64,000 bases of DNA from Sphingomonadaceae bacterium. GTDB taxonomy: Bacteria; Pseudomonadota; Alphaproteobacteria; Sphingomonadales; Sphingomonadaceae. The stretch covers positions 62,001-126,000 of the forward strand of contig JANWWL010000006.1 of NCBI GenBank assembly GCA_025056155.1, given 5' to 3'. The position numbers and the translations under genes are program-made. Positions 17,613 to 26,838 of the stretch are shown piece after piece. The notes beneath the pieces are model-generated. The model was given only the letters and a program-made list of their open reading frames with translations, made no database searches and was not told where the DNA came from. The stretch's first letter is position 1. Every line of letters starts with the position of its first letter.

Positions 17613-20414
17613 CTAGAGGCTGCGCATCCGCTCCTCGATCTCGAAGGTCTCGATGACGTCGCCCTCGCGATAATCCTGGAAGTTCTCGAGCGCGATACCG
17701 CATTCGAGCCCCTGGCGCACTTCGGCCACATCGTCCTTGAACCGGCGCAGCGACGCGATGGACCCGTTGTAGATCACCACGTCCTCGCGCAGGACCCGCG
17801 CCTTCAGGTTGCGGCGGATGACCCCTTCGGTCACCAGGCAGCCGGCCGCCTTCCCGAACTTGCCCGCCGGGAACACGGCGCGGATTTCCGCGCGGCCCAC
17901 GACGTTCTCCACGTATTCGGGGCCCAGCTTGCCCGCCATCGCCACCTTGAGCTCATCGAGCAGCTCGTAGATGACGTCGTAGTACTTGATGGGCACGCCG
18001 GCCTGGTGGGCCACTTCGCGCGCCTTCGCGTTGGCCCGCACGTGGAAGCCGATGATGAGCGCCCCCGACGCCCGGGCCAGTGTCACGTCGGATTCCGTGA
18101 TGGCGCCGACGCCCGAGTGCAGCACGCGCACCTTGATCTCGTCGGTCGACAGTTTCTGCACGGCGGCCACGATGGCTTCGACCGAGCCGTGGACGTCGCC
18201 CTTGATGACCACGGGAAACTCGAGCGACTTGGCGGCCTTCATGGCCGACAGCATCGATTCCAGCGTGGCCGGCGCGACGGCGGTGCGTTTGGCGGTCGCC
18301 TGACGCTGGCGATAGCTTGCGATCTCGCGAGCGCGCGATTCGGAATCGACCACCGTCAGCCGGTCGCCCGCCGCCGGCACGCCCGACAGGCCCAGCACCT
18401 CCACTGGGGTTGCGGGCGTCGCGTGGGTCACCACCTGGCCGCGGTCGTTCATGAGCGCGCGCACCTTCCCCCACTCTTGGCCCACCACGAAGATGTCGCC
18501 CTTCTCGAGCGTGCCCCGCGTCACGAGCACGGTGGCGACGGGTCCACGGCCGATGTCGAGACGGGCCTCGATCACCACGCCTTCGGCCGCGCGGTCGGGA
18601 TTGGCCTTGAGCTCCATGATCTCGGCCTGCAGCAGGATCTTCTCGACCAGCTCGTCGAGACCGGTGCGCTTGAGCGCCGAGACCTCCACGTCCAGCACGT
18701 CACCCCCCAGCGCCTCGACCTGGACGTCGTGCTTCAGAAGTTCGGTGCGCACCCGTTGGGCATCGGCCCCCGGCTTGTCCATCTTGTTGATGGCCACGAT
18801 CATCGGCACGCCGGCCGCCTTCACGTGGTTGATGGCCTCCACCGTCTGGGGCATGATGCCGTCGTCGGCGGCCACCACCAGCACCACGATGTCCGTCACC
18901 TGCGCGCCCCGGGCGCGCATTTCGGTGAAGGCCTCGTGGCCGGGCGTGTCGAGGAAGGTGATCCGCGCCCCCGAGGACAAGGTGACCTGATAGGCCCCGA
19001 TGTGCTGGGTGATGCCGCCCGCTTCGCCCGCCGCCACGTCGGTGCCCCGCAACGCATCGAGCAGCGAGGTCTTCCCATGGTCGACGTGGCCCATCACGGT
19101 CACGACCGGCGGGCGTGGCTTCAGGTCTTCCGGCCGGTCGGCTTCGCCCTCGAGGCCCAACTCGACGTCGGCGTCGGAGACGCGGCGGGGGATGTGGCCG
19201 AATTCGGTGACGAGCAGCTCGGCCGTGTCCTGGTCGATGGTGGCCGTGATGGTGGTGGGCATGCCCATCTTGAACAGGGCCTTCACGAGGTCCGCCCCCT
19301 TCTCGGCCATGCGGTTGGCGAGCTCCTGCACCGTGATGGCCTCAGGGATCTGCACCTCGCGCGGCGTCTTCCCGCCCGCCGCGGCGCCGCCGCCATGGGC
19401 GCGCTTCTGCTTCTCCTGGGCCCGGCGGATGGCCGCGATCGAGCGCGCCCGGATGCCGTCGTCGTCGCCCAGCGCGCGGACGATGGTGAGCTTGCCCGAC
19501 TGACGGCGTTCCTCGCCCCGCCCGCGCACCGGTCGCTGGGGCTCGGGAGCACGCCGTCCCGCGGGGCGACCCCCCGCCCGCCGACGGACGGCCTCCTCCT
19601 CCTCGTCCTCGACGGGCAGTTCCTCGACCTCGATCGGTTCGGCGGCCGTCGCCGCCTCTTCCGCCCGGCGGGCGGCCTCGGCCTTCTCCTCCTGGCGGCG
19701 CTTCTCGGCCTCTTCCTTCGCGCGCCGCTCCGACTCTTCGCGGATGCGCGCTTCCTCCAACCGTTGCAGCCGCTCCTGCTCCGTCAGGCGCAGCATCAAC
19801 TGCTGCTTCTCGCGCGGCGACAGCCTGGGGTTCTGGAGCGCCCGGCGCAGCTTGAGGATCTCCTCGGGCACCGCCGGCATGGGCCGCACCTCGGCCGCAA
19901 CGGCCCCCTCCTCCTTAGGCCGAGGACGGGGAACGTCGGCCGGCGCCGGCGCCGCCGCACGGTCCGAACCGTCCGGTGCGGACGGTGGCGCCTCGACCAC
20001 CGGCGCTGGGGCGGCAGCGTCGTGTGCTGGGGTGGGGGTCGGCTCCGCCGGAGGCCGCTCGGGCTCGAGGCGCGGGGCAATCCGTTCGATCGGCCGGTCG
20101 GTGTAGACCGGCCGCGGCGGCGGGGGAGGAACGGGCTTCGCGCGAGCGGCCGGGGCGGACGTCGCCGGGGGGGTGGAGCGGGGGGCGGGCGCCGCTGCCG
20201 GCGCGGCCCGGGCTTCGACCGCCGGTGCCGAGGGGGACGGAGCCGCGGCAGGCTCGGGCTCGCCCGGTCGGCGCAGGATGCGGGTGCGCTTGGTCTCCAC
20301 CAGCACCTTGTGGGTGCGGCCGTGGCTGAAGCTCTGTTTGACCTGGCTCACCTCGGTCCGCTTGAGCCCCAAGGTGGGCCTCAGTCCCAGCTTCGGCTTG
20401 TCGTCGTCGCTCAT
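17613..20414 (-). CDS. infB: Translation initiation factor IF-2
   Basis: IF-2 is the GTPase that brings fMet-tRNA to the 30S subunit and joins the subunits. The 933-aa protein has an N-terminal [18 protein letters not shown] segment, a long Ala/Pro/Glu-rich linker with many Arg/Glu helices (residues ~60-330), an IF2-N module ([29 protein letters not shown]), then the G domain with [22 protein letters not shown] and NKMD, and C-terminal domains ending in EIEERMRSL. The ATG at 20414 overlaps the ylxR stop as ATGA, so the two are coupled. A long proline-rich linker is usual in alphaproteobacteria. Confidence 0.98.
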   Translation of the reverse strand: MSDDDKPKLGLRPTLGLKRTEVSQVKQSFSHGRTHKVLVETKRTRILRRPGEPEPAAAPSPSAPAVEARAAPAAAPAPRSTPPATSAPAARAKPVPPPPPRPVYTDRPIERIAPRLEPERPPAEPTPTPAHDAAAPAPVVEAPPSAPDGSDRAAAPAPADVPRPRPKEEGAVAAEVRPMPAVPEEILKLRRALQNPRLSPREKQQLMLRLTEQERLQRLEEARIREESERRAKEEAEKRRQEEKAEAARRAEEAATAAEPIEVEELPVEDEEEEAVRRRAGGRPAGRRAPEPQRPVRGRGEERRQSGKLTIVRALGDDDGIRARSIAAIRRAQEKQKRAHGGGAAAGGKTPREVQIPEAITVQELANRMAEKGADLVKALFKMGMPTTITATIDQDTAELLVTEFGHIPRRVSDADVELGLEGEADRPEDLKPRPPVVTVMGHVDHGKTSLLDALRGTDVAAGEAGGITQHIGAYQVTLSSGARITFLDTPGHEAFTEMRARGAQVTDIVVLVVAADDGIMPQTVEAINHVKAAGVPMIVAINKMDKPGADAQRVRTELLKHDVQVEALGGDVLDVEVSALKRTGLDELVEKILLQAEIMELKANPDRAAEGVVIEARLDIGRGPVATVLVTRGTLEKGDIFVVGQEWGKVRALMNDRGQVVTHATPATPVEVLGLSGVPAAGDRLTVVDSESRAREIASYRQRQATAKRTAVAPATLESMLSAMKAAKSLEFPVVIKGDVHGSVEAIVAAVQKLSTDEIKVRVLHSGVGAITESDVTLARASGALIIGFHVRANAKAREVAHQAGVPIKYYDVIYELLDELKVAMAGKLGPEYVENVVGRAEIRAVFPAGKFGKAAGCLVTEGVIRRNLKARVLREDVVIYNGSIASLRRFKDDVAEVRQGLECGIALENFQDYREGDVIETFEIEERMRSL

Positions 20415-21124
20415 GCCCGTCCTTCGCTCGTCCGCGATGCCGCGCCGCGGGCAGGACCCGCCGCAAGCGCTCGCCCATCGTCCACAAGTCGGAGCCAGCG
20501 CGCCAGTTCCGCGCGAATGCGTCGTGCCGCCCCGGGATCGGCCACGCCGATGTGTACGCTATTGTCACGCCCCAGGGCGTGCGACAAGCGCTCGCGCCCG
20601 GCGGGAATCCGCAGGGCGTCGCCGCCGCCCGACCGCAGGGCCTGCTCGAGCTTGGCCACCCCATCTTCGGCGGCGTCGGCGGCATGCAGCATCAGGATCA
20701 AGCGCCCCGCGCGGGCGGCCCGAGCGATCCGTTCGGCGCCCAGCACCAGCCGACCCGCCCGATGCTCGAGCCCCAGCCGATCGAGCGCGCGGGCGGCCAA
20801 GGCGGCCTCGATGCGCTCCAAGAGGTCTTCCGGCACCTCCGGCGGCGGCGACCGGAAGGCCCGCGCCAGGGCCGCGCGGAGCCGCCCCCGTCTAATCGCC
20901 GCAGCCAGCACGGCGCGGTCGGGCACGACCCAGGCCCCGCGCCCGGGAAGACGGGCCGCTGCGTCGGGCCACACCCGGCCGTCGGGACCCACCACCAGCC
21001 GCACCAGCTCGTGCCGGCCGGCCGTCGCGCCGGTCAGCACGCAACGGCGTTGCGGCCCGGAGGAAGCCCCGGGCGCCGCCGTCAGCCGTGGGACGGGGCC
21101 ATCGTCATGGAGTGCGCCGCGCAC
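20411..21124 (-). CDS. YlxR (DUF448) RNA-binding protein with L7Ae-like C-terminal domain
   Basis: The 237-aa protein has two parts. Residues ~20-95 are a YlxR/DUF448 domain ([30 protein letters not shown] and LPGRGAWV). Residues ~105-205 ([48 protein letters not shown]) look like an L7Ae/YlxQ-type RNA-binding fold, fused here instead of being a separate ylxQ gene. This two-domain form is common in alphaproteobacteria. Its position between nusA and infB is the standard one. It probably binds structured RNA during ribosome assembly or transcription; the exact role is unknown. The start codon is unsure because the first ~15 residues are poorly conserved. Confidence 0.9.
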   Translation of the reverse strand: MRGALHDDGPVPRLTAAPGASSGPQRRCVLTGATAGRHELVRLVVGPDGRVWPDAAARLPGRGAWVVPDRAVLAAAIRRGRLRAALARAFRSPPPEVPEDLLERIEAALAARALDRLGLEHRAGRLVLGAERIARAARAGRLILMLHAADAAEDGVAKLEQALRSGGGDALRIPAGRERLSHALGRDNSVHIGVADPGAARRIRAELARWLRLVDDGRALAAGPARGAASRTSEGRA

Positions 21125-21157
21125 GGGCGCCTCCCCGAAAGGCGAGAAGGGCGGGCA

Positions 21158-22702
21158 TCAGGCGGCGTCCTCGGTGAACCAGTGCGCGCGGGCGGCCATG
21201 ATGATCTCGTTGCCCTGCTGTTCGGTCAGATTGAACGAGGCCAGCACGCCCGGCGGGATTTCGCGGCGCTTGTCGCCCTTGCCCACCAGCTCGTCGGTCG
21301 ACAGGTCGGCCAGGTCGTCCAACGTCCGGATGCCCTTCTGCCCCAGGCGCACCAGCATTTCCTCGGTCAGGTGCGGCAGCTCGGCCAGCGCGTCCTCCAC
21401 GCCCAGGGCGCGACGCTGCTCGCGAAGGGCCGCCTCGCGCCGTTCGATCGCCTCCTCGGCCCGGCGTTGCAGCTCGGCCGCCGTCTCCTCATCCAGCCCC
21501 TCGATGGCGGCGAGCTCCTCGAGCTCGACGTAGGCCACCTCTTCGAGAGAGGTGAAGCCCTCGGCCGCCAACAGCTGGGCCAGCATGTCGTCGAGATCGA
21601 GCTCGCGCGCGAACATGGCCGACCGTTCGAGGAACTCGCGCTGGCGTTTCTCGCTTTCCTCGGTCTCGGTCAGGATGTCGATCTGCCGGCCGGTGAGCGC
21701 GCTCGCCAGCCGCACGTTCTGGCCCCGCCGGCCGATGGCAAGGCTCAGCTGATCGTCCGGCACCACCACCTCCAGCCGTCCTTCGTCTTCGTCGATCACC
21801 ACCTTGGTGACCTGGGCCGGCTGCAAGGCGTTCACGACGAAGGTGGCCGTGTCGGGCGACCATGGGATGATATCGATCTTTTCGCCGGCCAATTCCTGCA
21901 CCACCGCCTGAACGCGGCTGCCGCGCATGCCCACGCACGCGCCCACGGGATCGATCGAGCTGTCGCGGCTCACCACGGCGATCTTGGCCCGGCTGCCCGG
22001 ATCGCGCGCACAGGCCTTGATCTCCACGATCCCGTCGTAGATTTCGGGAACCTCTTGCGCGAACAGTTTCTTCATGAATTCAGGATGAGCCCGCGAAAGG
22101 AAGATCTGTGGGCCGCGGTTCTCGCGGCGGACCTGCAGGATGTAGGATCGCACGCGGTCGCCCACGCGCAACTGCTCACGCGGGATCTGCTCCTCGCGCC
22201 GGATGACGCCTTCCGCCCGGCCCAAGTCGACCACGATGTGCCCGAACTCCACCCGCTTGACGACGCCCGTGATGATCTCGCCCTCGCGGTCCTTGTACTC
22301 CTCGTACTGTCGTTCGCGCTCGGCCTCGCGCACCTTGGAGACGATCACTTGCTTGGCCGCCTGGGCCGCGATCCGGCCGAACTCGATGGGCGGCAGGGGG
22401 TCGAGGATGAAGTCCCCCGTCTTCACCTTGGGATCGCGCGCGCGGGCGTCGACGAGTGAGATCTGCTTGAAGTGGTCCTCGACTTCGTCGACCACCGCCA
22501 GCACCCGCCAGAGGCGCAGGTCGCCCGTGCGCGGGTCGATCTTGGCGCGGATGTCGTTTTCGGCCCCGTAGCGGGCGCGGGCGGCGCGCTCGATCGCATC
22601 TTCCATCGCCTCGATCACGATCATCCGATCGATCGACTTCTCGCGGGCGACCGCATCGGCGATCGCCATCAGCTCCGCCTTGTTGGCCGCGATCGTGGTC
22701 AT
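21158..22702 (-). CDS. nusA: Transcription termination/antitermination factor NusA
   Basis: NusA binds RNA polymerase and modulates pausing, termination and antitermination. The 514-aa protein shows the N-terminal polymerase-binding domain (AVAREKSIDRMIVIEAMEDAI), an S1 domain (ITGVVKRVEFGHIVVDLGRAEGVI), KH1 (DPVGACVGMRGSRVQAVVQELAGEKIDI), KH2 (LSLAIGRRGQNVRLAS) and a C-terminal pair of acidic helix-hairpin repeats (residues ~350-500). The ATG at 22702 overlaps the rimP stop as ATGA. The order rimP-nusA-ylxR-infB is the universal one. Confidence 0.98.
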   Translation of the reverse strand: MTTIAANKAELMAIADAVAREKSIDRMIVIEAMEDAIERAARARYGAENDIRAKIDPRTGDLRLWRVLAVVDEVEDHFKQISLVDARARDPKVKTGDFILDPLPPIEFGRIAAQAAKQVIVSKVREAERERQYEEYKDREGEIITGVVKRVEFGHIVVDLGRAEGVIRREEQIPREQLRVGDRVRSYILQVRRENRGPQIFLSRAHPEFMKKLFAQEVPEIYDGIVEIKACARDPGSRAKIAVVSRDSSIDPVGACVGMRGSRVQAVVQELAGEKIDIIPWSPDTATFVVNALQPAQVTKVVIDEDEGRLEVVVPDDQLSLAIGRRGQNVRLASALTGRQIDILTETEESEKRQREFLERSAMFARELDLDDMLAQLLAAEGFTSLEEVAYVELEELAAIEGLDEETAAELQRRAEEAIERREAALREQRRALGVEDALAELPHLTEEMLVRLGQKGIRTLDDLADLSTDELVGKGDKRREIPPGVLASFNLTEQQGNEIIMAARAHWFTEDAA

Positions 22703-23277
22703 GCGCTCCGTGCCTCCAGGGTTCCCGAACCCCGCCGGCGCAGCCGCTCGCGCACGATCCGGTCCGCCCCCGTCGGATCGAGCGCGGGCCCCGCGCGCAA
22801 GAGCTCGTCGGTCAGCACCAGGCGGGCCTGGCGGACGTCGTCGAGGGGCAGCAGGACCACGCCCAGGCCCTCCACCTCAAGCCGCACCGAAGCCCCCTCG
22901 ACGCCGCCCAGGCGCCCCTCGAAGCGGCGCCGCAGCCGCCCGGCGACCTCGATCCCGCTCGCCAGTTCCACGCGCGCCCGGTGGGGCGCAAAGCGCGCGA
23001 AATCCTCGGGTCGGGTGAGCGGCCGGTCGATCCCGGGGGAGGAGACTTCGAGCCGCCACGGCCCGGGAAACGGGTCGGCCGCCTCGAGCACGGGCGACAG
23101 GGCGTGCGACAGCTCGGCGCACTGGTCGAGGGTCAACTGGCCGGTTGCCGGATCCTCGGCCATCACCTGCAGGGTCGGCCGGGCACCGCCCGACACGTGG
23201 ACGCGCACCAGCGCGAACCCGGCGGCCTCCACCACCGGTTCGACGAGCGCTGCCAGCGCCTCTGGGCCCACGGTCAT
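22699..23277 (-). CDS. rimP: Ribosome maturation factor RimP
   Basis: RimP helps assemble the 30S subunit. The 192-aa protein has the family's N-terminal alpha-beta domain (LVEPVVEAAGFALVRVHVSGG, LTLDQCAELSHALSPVLEAAD, WRLEVSSPGIDRPLTRPEDFARF) and a C-terminal Sm-like barrel (ARVELASGIEVAGRLRRRFEGRLGGVEG and VVLLPLDDVRQARLV). The track ORF begins upstream, but ATG 23277 (MTVGPEALAALVEPVVE) matches the family start. It is the first gene of the operon, and a candidate promoter lies 83-111 bp upstream. The C-terminal tail is Arg-rich. Confidence 0.96.
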   Translation of the reverse strand: MTVGPEALAALVEPVVEAAGFALVRVHVSGGARPTLQVMAEDPATGQLTLDQCAELSHALSPVLEAADPFPGPWRLEVSSPGIDRPLTRPEDFARFAPHRARVELASGIEVAGRLRRRFEGRLGGVEGASVRLEVEGLGVVLLPLDDVRQARLVLTDELLRAGPALDPTGADRIVRERLRRRGSGTLEARSA

Positions 23278-23359
23278 CCGCAATCGCACGCTCCGCTCGC
23301 ACCCCCGGTCAAGGCCCGGGAGCCGCCGCAGGACCAAACCATCCTGAGGGGATTGTATT

Positions 23360-23388
23360 CGTATACGCACCACCCCGGCCGCGCGCAA
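23360..23388 (-). promoter_or_regulatory. Candidate promoter of the rimP-nusA-infB operon
   Basis: On the minus strand TTGCGC (23388-23383) and TATACG (23365-23360) are separated by exactly 17 bp, in an AT-rich patch (GTATACGAATACAAT) that is exceptional for this genome. It sits 83 bp upstream of the rimP start and in the gap divergent from hisG. A second -10-like TACAAT lies 3 bp further on (23357-23352). Confidence 0.45.
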
Positions 23389-23488
23389 GCGCAAGGCCCA
23401 GCACCGGCGCCCGGATCGCGCGCGCCTGGACCACGGCGGCGCACCCTGCGCGATTGCCCTGGGCCGGCCGACGCGGCAAAGCCCGGCC

Positions 23489-24145
23489 GTGTCGACGCCC
23501 CTCACCCTCGCCGTGCCCAAGGGCCGCATCCAGGCCGAGGCCCGGCCCCTGCTTGCGGCCGCAGGGCTGGCACCCGAGCCCGCGTTCGACGACCCCGACT
23601 CGCGCAAGTTCCTGTTCGCCACGGCCGACCCTGCCGTGCGGCTCATCCGGGTGCGCAGCTTCGATGCGGCCACTTACGTCGCGTTCGGTGCGGCCGAGGC
23701 AGGCATTGTGGGCAATGACGTGGTGCAGGAGTTCGCCTATTCCGAGCTCTACGCCCCCCTCGACCTCGGCATCGGCCGCTGCCGGCTGGCGGTGGCCGGC
23801 CCGCCCGACCGGCCGTTCGAGCTCGCGAGGTTGAGCCACCTTCGGGTCGCGACGAAATATCCGCGCCTTACCCAGGCGTTCCTCGCCGACCGTGGCGTCC
23901 AGGCCGAATGCATCCGCTTGAGCGGGGCCATGGAGCTTGCCGCCGTGCTGGGGCTCGCCCCGTTCATCGTGGACCTCGTGTCCACCGGCCGGACGCTGGC
24001 CGAGAACGGCCTGGTGGAGCACGCCCTGATCCTGGCGGTTACCTCGCGAGTTGTCGTCAACCGCACGGCCATGAAGACCCGCCCGGAGGTCGCCGCCCTC
24101 GTCCGCCGCCTGCAGTCGGCCTCGGTGCGGGCCGAGGCAGCTTGA
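23489..24145 (+). CDS. hisG: ATP phosphoribosyltransferase, short form
   Basis: HisG catalyses the first step of histidine biosynthesis, joining ATP and PRPP. The 218-aa protein has the catalytic core: [43 protein letters not shown], and the PRPP-binding loop [17 protein letters not shown]. The C-terminal ACT-like regulatory domain of long HisG (~290 aa) is missing, so this is the short form, which normally needs the HisRS-like partner HisZ. No hisZ gene is in this window. The GTG start at 23489 gives the family N-terminus. hisD follows after 5 bp, so they form an operon. Confidence 0.97.
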   Translation: MSTPLTLAVPKGRIQAEARPLLAAAGLAPEPAFDDPDSRKFLFATADPAVRLIRVRSFDAATYVAFGAAEAGIVGNDVVQEFAYSELYAPLDLGIGRCRLAVAGPPDRPFELARLSHLRVATKYPRLTQAFLADRGVQAECIRLSGAMELAAVLGLAPFIVDLVSTGRTLAENGLVEHALILAVTSRVVVNRTAMKTRPEVAALVRRLQSASVRAEAA

Positions 24146-24150
24146 GCGCC

Positions 24151-25452
24151 ATGCGGCGACTGCGCACGGCCGACCCCGGGTTCCAGGACGCCTTCGCCCG
24201 CATTGTGGCCGACACGCGCGACGACGAAGCGCAGGTGTCGGCCGAGGTGGCGGCCATCCTGGCCGACGTGCGGCGGCGCGGCTTCGCCGCCGTGGCCGAA
24301 CTGACCCGCCGTTTCGACGGGGTCGACCTCGACGCCCTCGACGTGGAGGTGTCCCGCAACGAGCGGGCGGCGGCCGCGGCCGCCGTCCCCCCGCCGACGC
24401 GCGCAGCGCTCGCGCTCGCCGCCGAGCGTATCCGTGCGTTCCATGCCGCGCTCAAGCCGCAGGACGTGGAGGTGGTCGATCCGCTCGGCGTGCGGATGGG
24501 CGTGCGCCACCGGGCTGTGGAGCGCGCGGGCCTCTACGTTCCGGGCGGACGGGCGGCCTATCCCTCATCGGTGCTCATGAACGCGATCCCCGCCCGGGTG
24601 GCCGGCGTGGGCGAACTGGTCATGGTCACCCCGCCCGGGCGGCTGGTGCCGGAAGTGCTGTGGGCCGCGGAGCTCGCCGGGGTGGACCGGATCTTCCGGG
24701 TCGGGGGCGCCCAGGCGGTGGCGGCCCTGGCCTACGGTGTCGCCCCCCTGCCCCGCTGCGACGTGATCGTGGGGCCCGGCAACGCCTGGGTCGCCGAGGC
24801 CAAGCGCCAGCTCTACGGCACGGTGGGCATCGACATGGTGGCGGGCCCTTCGGAAGTGCTCGTCGTGGCCGACTCGACCGCGCGGGCCGACTGGGTGGCG
24901 GCCGACCTTCTGGCGCAGGCCGAGCATGACCCGACCGCTCAGGCGATCCTGTTGACCGACGACGCCGGGCTGGCCGATGCCGTCGAGGCCGCCGTCGACC
25001 GGGCGTTGGCCGGGCTTTCGCCCCAGTCCCCCGCGCACGCCAGCTGGGCCCGCCACGGCCTGGTGATCGAGCTGGCCCACCTTGGGGAAGCTCCCGCCCT
25101 CGTCGATGCGCTGGCGCCGGAGCATCTCGAGCTCCACGTGGCCGAACCGCGGGCGATGTTCGATGCCATCCGCCATGCCGGGGCGGTGTTCCTGGGCCCA
25201 TGGACCCCGGAAGCGCTGGGGGACTATCTGGGGGGCCCCAACCACGTGCTGCCCACCGGCCGGCGAGCCCGCTTCGCCTCGGGCCTTTCGGTCACCGATT
25301 TCCTGAAGCGCACCACCTTCCTCGAGGCCGGCCCGGACGGCCTTGGCGCCCTGGGGCCGTCTGCCGCGGTCCTCGCCGAGGCCGAGGGGCTGACCGCCCA
25401 CGCCAGCTCGTTGCGGATCCGGCTGGCCGGGGGCTTCAGGGCCGGCGCCTAA
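24151..25452 (+). CDS. hisD: Histidinol dehydrogenase
   Basis: HisD carries out the last two oxidations of histidine synthesis, from histidinol to histidine, with NAD and zinc. The 433-aa protein shows RAGLYVPGGRAAYPSSVLMNAIPA, the NAD-binding VGGAQAVAALAYG, GNAWVAEAKRQLYG..GIDMVAGPSEVLV, the zinc-ligand region LLAQAEHDPTAQA, the catalytic Glu-His in PEHLELHV and a C-terminal PNHVLPTGRRARFASGLSV. ATG 24151 was used in place of the longer track ORF that overlaps hisG. Its TAA stop overlaps by 4 bp the stop codon of the convergent hydrolase gene. Confidence 0.98.
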   Translation: MRRLRTADPGFQDAFARIVADTRDDEAQVSAEVAAILADVRRRGFAAVAELTRRFDGVDLDALDVEVSRNERAAAAAAVPPPTRAALALAAERIRAFHAALKPQDVEVVDPLGVRMGVRHRAVERAGLYVPGGRAAYPSSVLMNAIPARVAGVGELVMVTPPGRLVPEVLWAAELAGVDRIFRVGGAQAVAALAYGVAPLPRCDVIVGPGNAWVAEAKRQLYGTVGIDMVAGPSEVLVVADSTARADWVAADLLAQAEHDPTAQAILLTDDAGLADAVEAAVDRALAGLSPQSPAHASWARHGLVIELAHLGEAPALVDALAPEHLELHVAEPRAMFDAIRHAGAVFLGPWTPEALGDYLGGPNHVLPTGRRARFASGLSVTDFLKRTTFLEAGPDGLGALGPSAAVLAEAEGLTAHASSLRIRLAGGFRAGA

Positions 25453-26768
25453 AGCCGCCCGGCCTGCTCCTCGCGATTGAGCGCGATCGCCATGTCGATT
25501 CCCAGCGGGAAGCGGCTGGCCGGCACATATTGCACCATGGTGACGACGCCCACCCGCCGCACCGGATCGACGCTGAACAGCGTTCCCGCCGCCCCGCCCC
25601 AGCCGAACACGCCAGCCGGCGTTCCCGACCGCATGAGGCCGCGCGTCTCGAACAGGGTCACCGCGCCGCCCGCGCCGTGGCCCTGTGGGGGCACGTCTCG
25701 CGCCGGCGGGGGAAACACGCCGGGCTCCAGCAGGTTGCCCATGGCGAGCCGAGCCAGGCCCGGGGCCAACAGCCGCCGCCCCTCGAACTCGCCTTCGTTC
25801 AGGAGCATCTGCACGAACCGAGCGTAGTCGGCGGCCGTCGACACCAGGCCTGCCCCGCCGGCCAGCAGCGTCGGCGGTGCGGCCCAGTCGCTGGCCTCGG
25901 GGCCGTCCACGCGTAGCGGCTCGTCCCGCCACCCCTCGGTCTTGGGATCCTGGTAGGACCACAGGGCCGCCAGCCGGGCCTCGCGTCCTTGGGCGATGTG
26001 GAAGCCCGTGTCCCGCATGCCGAGAGGGCCCAGCAAGCGGCGCTCGAACACCCGGTCGAGCGTGGCGCCGTCCAGGCGCTCCAGAAGGCCTCCGGCCACG
26101 TCGAGCCCCACCGAGTATCGCCAGGCCGTCCCCGGTTCGAACAAGAGCGGCAAGCGCGCGAGCCGCTCCAGGAACTCGGGCAGGGCCACGGGCGGGGGAT
26201 CGCCTGGCCGAGCGGCAAGCCGGCCCGCGCCCCCCACGGGCAACAGGCCCTGCCGCCGATACTCGCGCTCGAGCACGCCGTCGCCCAGGATGTGGTAGGA
26301 GAAGCCCGCGGAATGGGTGAGAAGGTGGCGCACGCGGATGGGCCGCGTGGCCGGCGTCGCAGCGTCGAGCGTTGGAGCTCCGGCGCGCAGCACGCGGGGG
26401 GCGCTGAAGGCGGGCAGCACTTGGGCGATGGGCGTGTCGATGCCGATACGTCCTTCGCCCACGGCCTGCATCACCGCCATGCCGGTGACGGGCTTCGTCA
26501 TCGAGAAGATGCGGACCAACGTGTCGGGCCGCATGGGCTGGGCGTGGTCGAAATCGGTCGTGCCCACGCTCACATAGTCGGGCCGGAAGCGGCCGGGCCG
26601 GACGACGGCCACGATGGCCCCCGGCAGCCGGCGCGCGCGCACGTAGCCGTCAAGAACCGCTTCCAACGCCGCGTAGCGGCGAGCGGCCCTGACCGGCCCG
26701 GCCACGGCCAGAGCCGCACCGGCGGCGGCCGCCTTCAGGATCGCCCGCCGGGCCCAGGCTTCCGTCAT
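25449..26768 (-). CDS. Beta-lactamase-class C-like serine hydrolase, exported (Tat-like signal)
   Basis: The 439-aa protein begins WARRAILKAAAAGAALAVAG, a signal peptide with the twin-arginine look of a Tat substrate. The hydrolase domain has the SxxK nucleophile in RIFSMTKPVTGMAV (residues ~85-98), a Tyr in WRYSVGLDVAGGLLERL, and a late GAGGAVTLFETRG and VFGWGGAAGT segment. This fold includes EstB-type esterases, D-amino acid peptidases and AmpC. The YSV motif and the absence of a clear KTG box point to an esterase or transesterase rather than a true beta-lactamase. It is convergent with hisD. A 17-bp repeat separates it from the upstream patatin gene on the same strand. Confidence 0.88.
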   Translation of the reverse strand: MTEAWARRAILKAAAAGAALAVAGPVRAARRYAALEAVLDGYVRARRLPGAIVAVVRPGRFRPDYVSVGTTDFDHAQPMRPDTLVRIFSMTKPVTGMAVMQAVGEGRIGIDTPIAQVLPAFSAPRVLRAGAPTLDAATPATRPIRVRHLLTHSAGFSYHILGDGVLEREYRRQGLLPVGGAGRLAARPGDPPPVALPEFLERLARLPLLFEPGTAWRYSVGLDVAGGLLERLDGATLDRVFERRLLGPLGMRDTGFHIAQGREARLAALWSYQDPKTEGWRDEPLRVDGPEASDWAAPPTLLAGGAGLVSTAADYARFVQMLLNEGEFEGRRLLAPGLARLAMGNLLEPGVFPPPARDVPPQGHGAGGAVTLFETRGLMRSGTPAGVFGWGGAAGTLFSVDPVRRVGVVTMVQYVPASRFPLGIDMAIALNREEQAGRL

Positions 26769-26795
26769 GTCCTCAGCCCCTCCAGCCCCGCGCCC

Positions 26796-26838
26796 CCTTC
26801 AGCCCCATGCCTCCTTCAGCCCCATGCCTCCTTCAGCC
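26796..26838. repeat. 17-bp tandem repeat, about 2.5 copies, spanning the end of the patatin gene
   Basis: CCTTCAGCCCCATGCCT occurs at 26796-26812 and 26813-26829, with a partial third copy at 26830-26838. On the minus strand each unit reads GGCTGAAGGAGGCATGG-like, so the patatin gene's last codons and stop are followed by a duplicate of themselves. More degenerate copies continue toward the hydrolase start. Each unit also contains a GGAGG-N-ATG arrangement. Confidence 0.8.

Noticed and set aside
16077-21533. 1818-aa plus-strand ORF
   Set aside because: It is the antisense shadow of infB, ylxR and rbfA; its product is an Arg/His/Gly-rich string with no domain, while the minus-strand genes are unmistakable.
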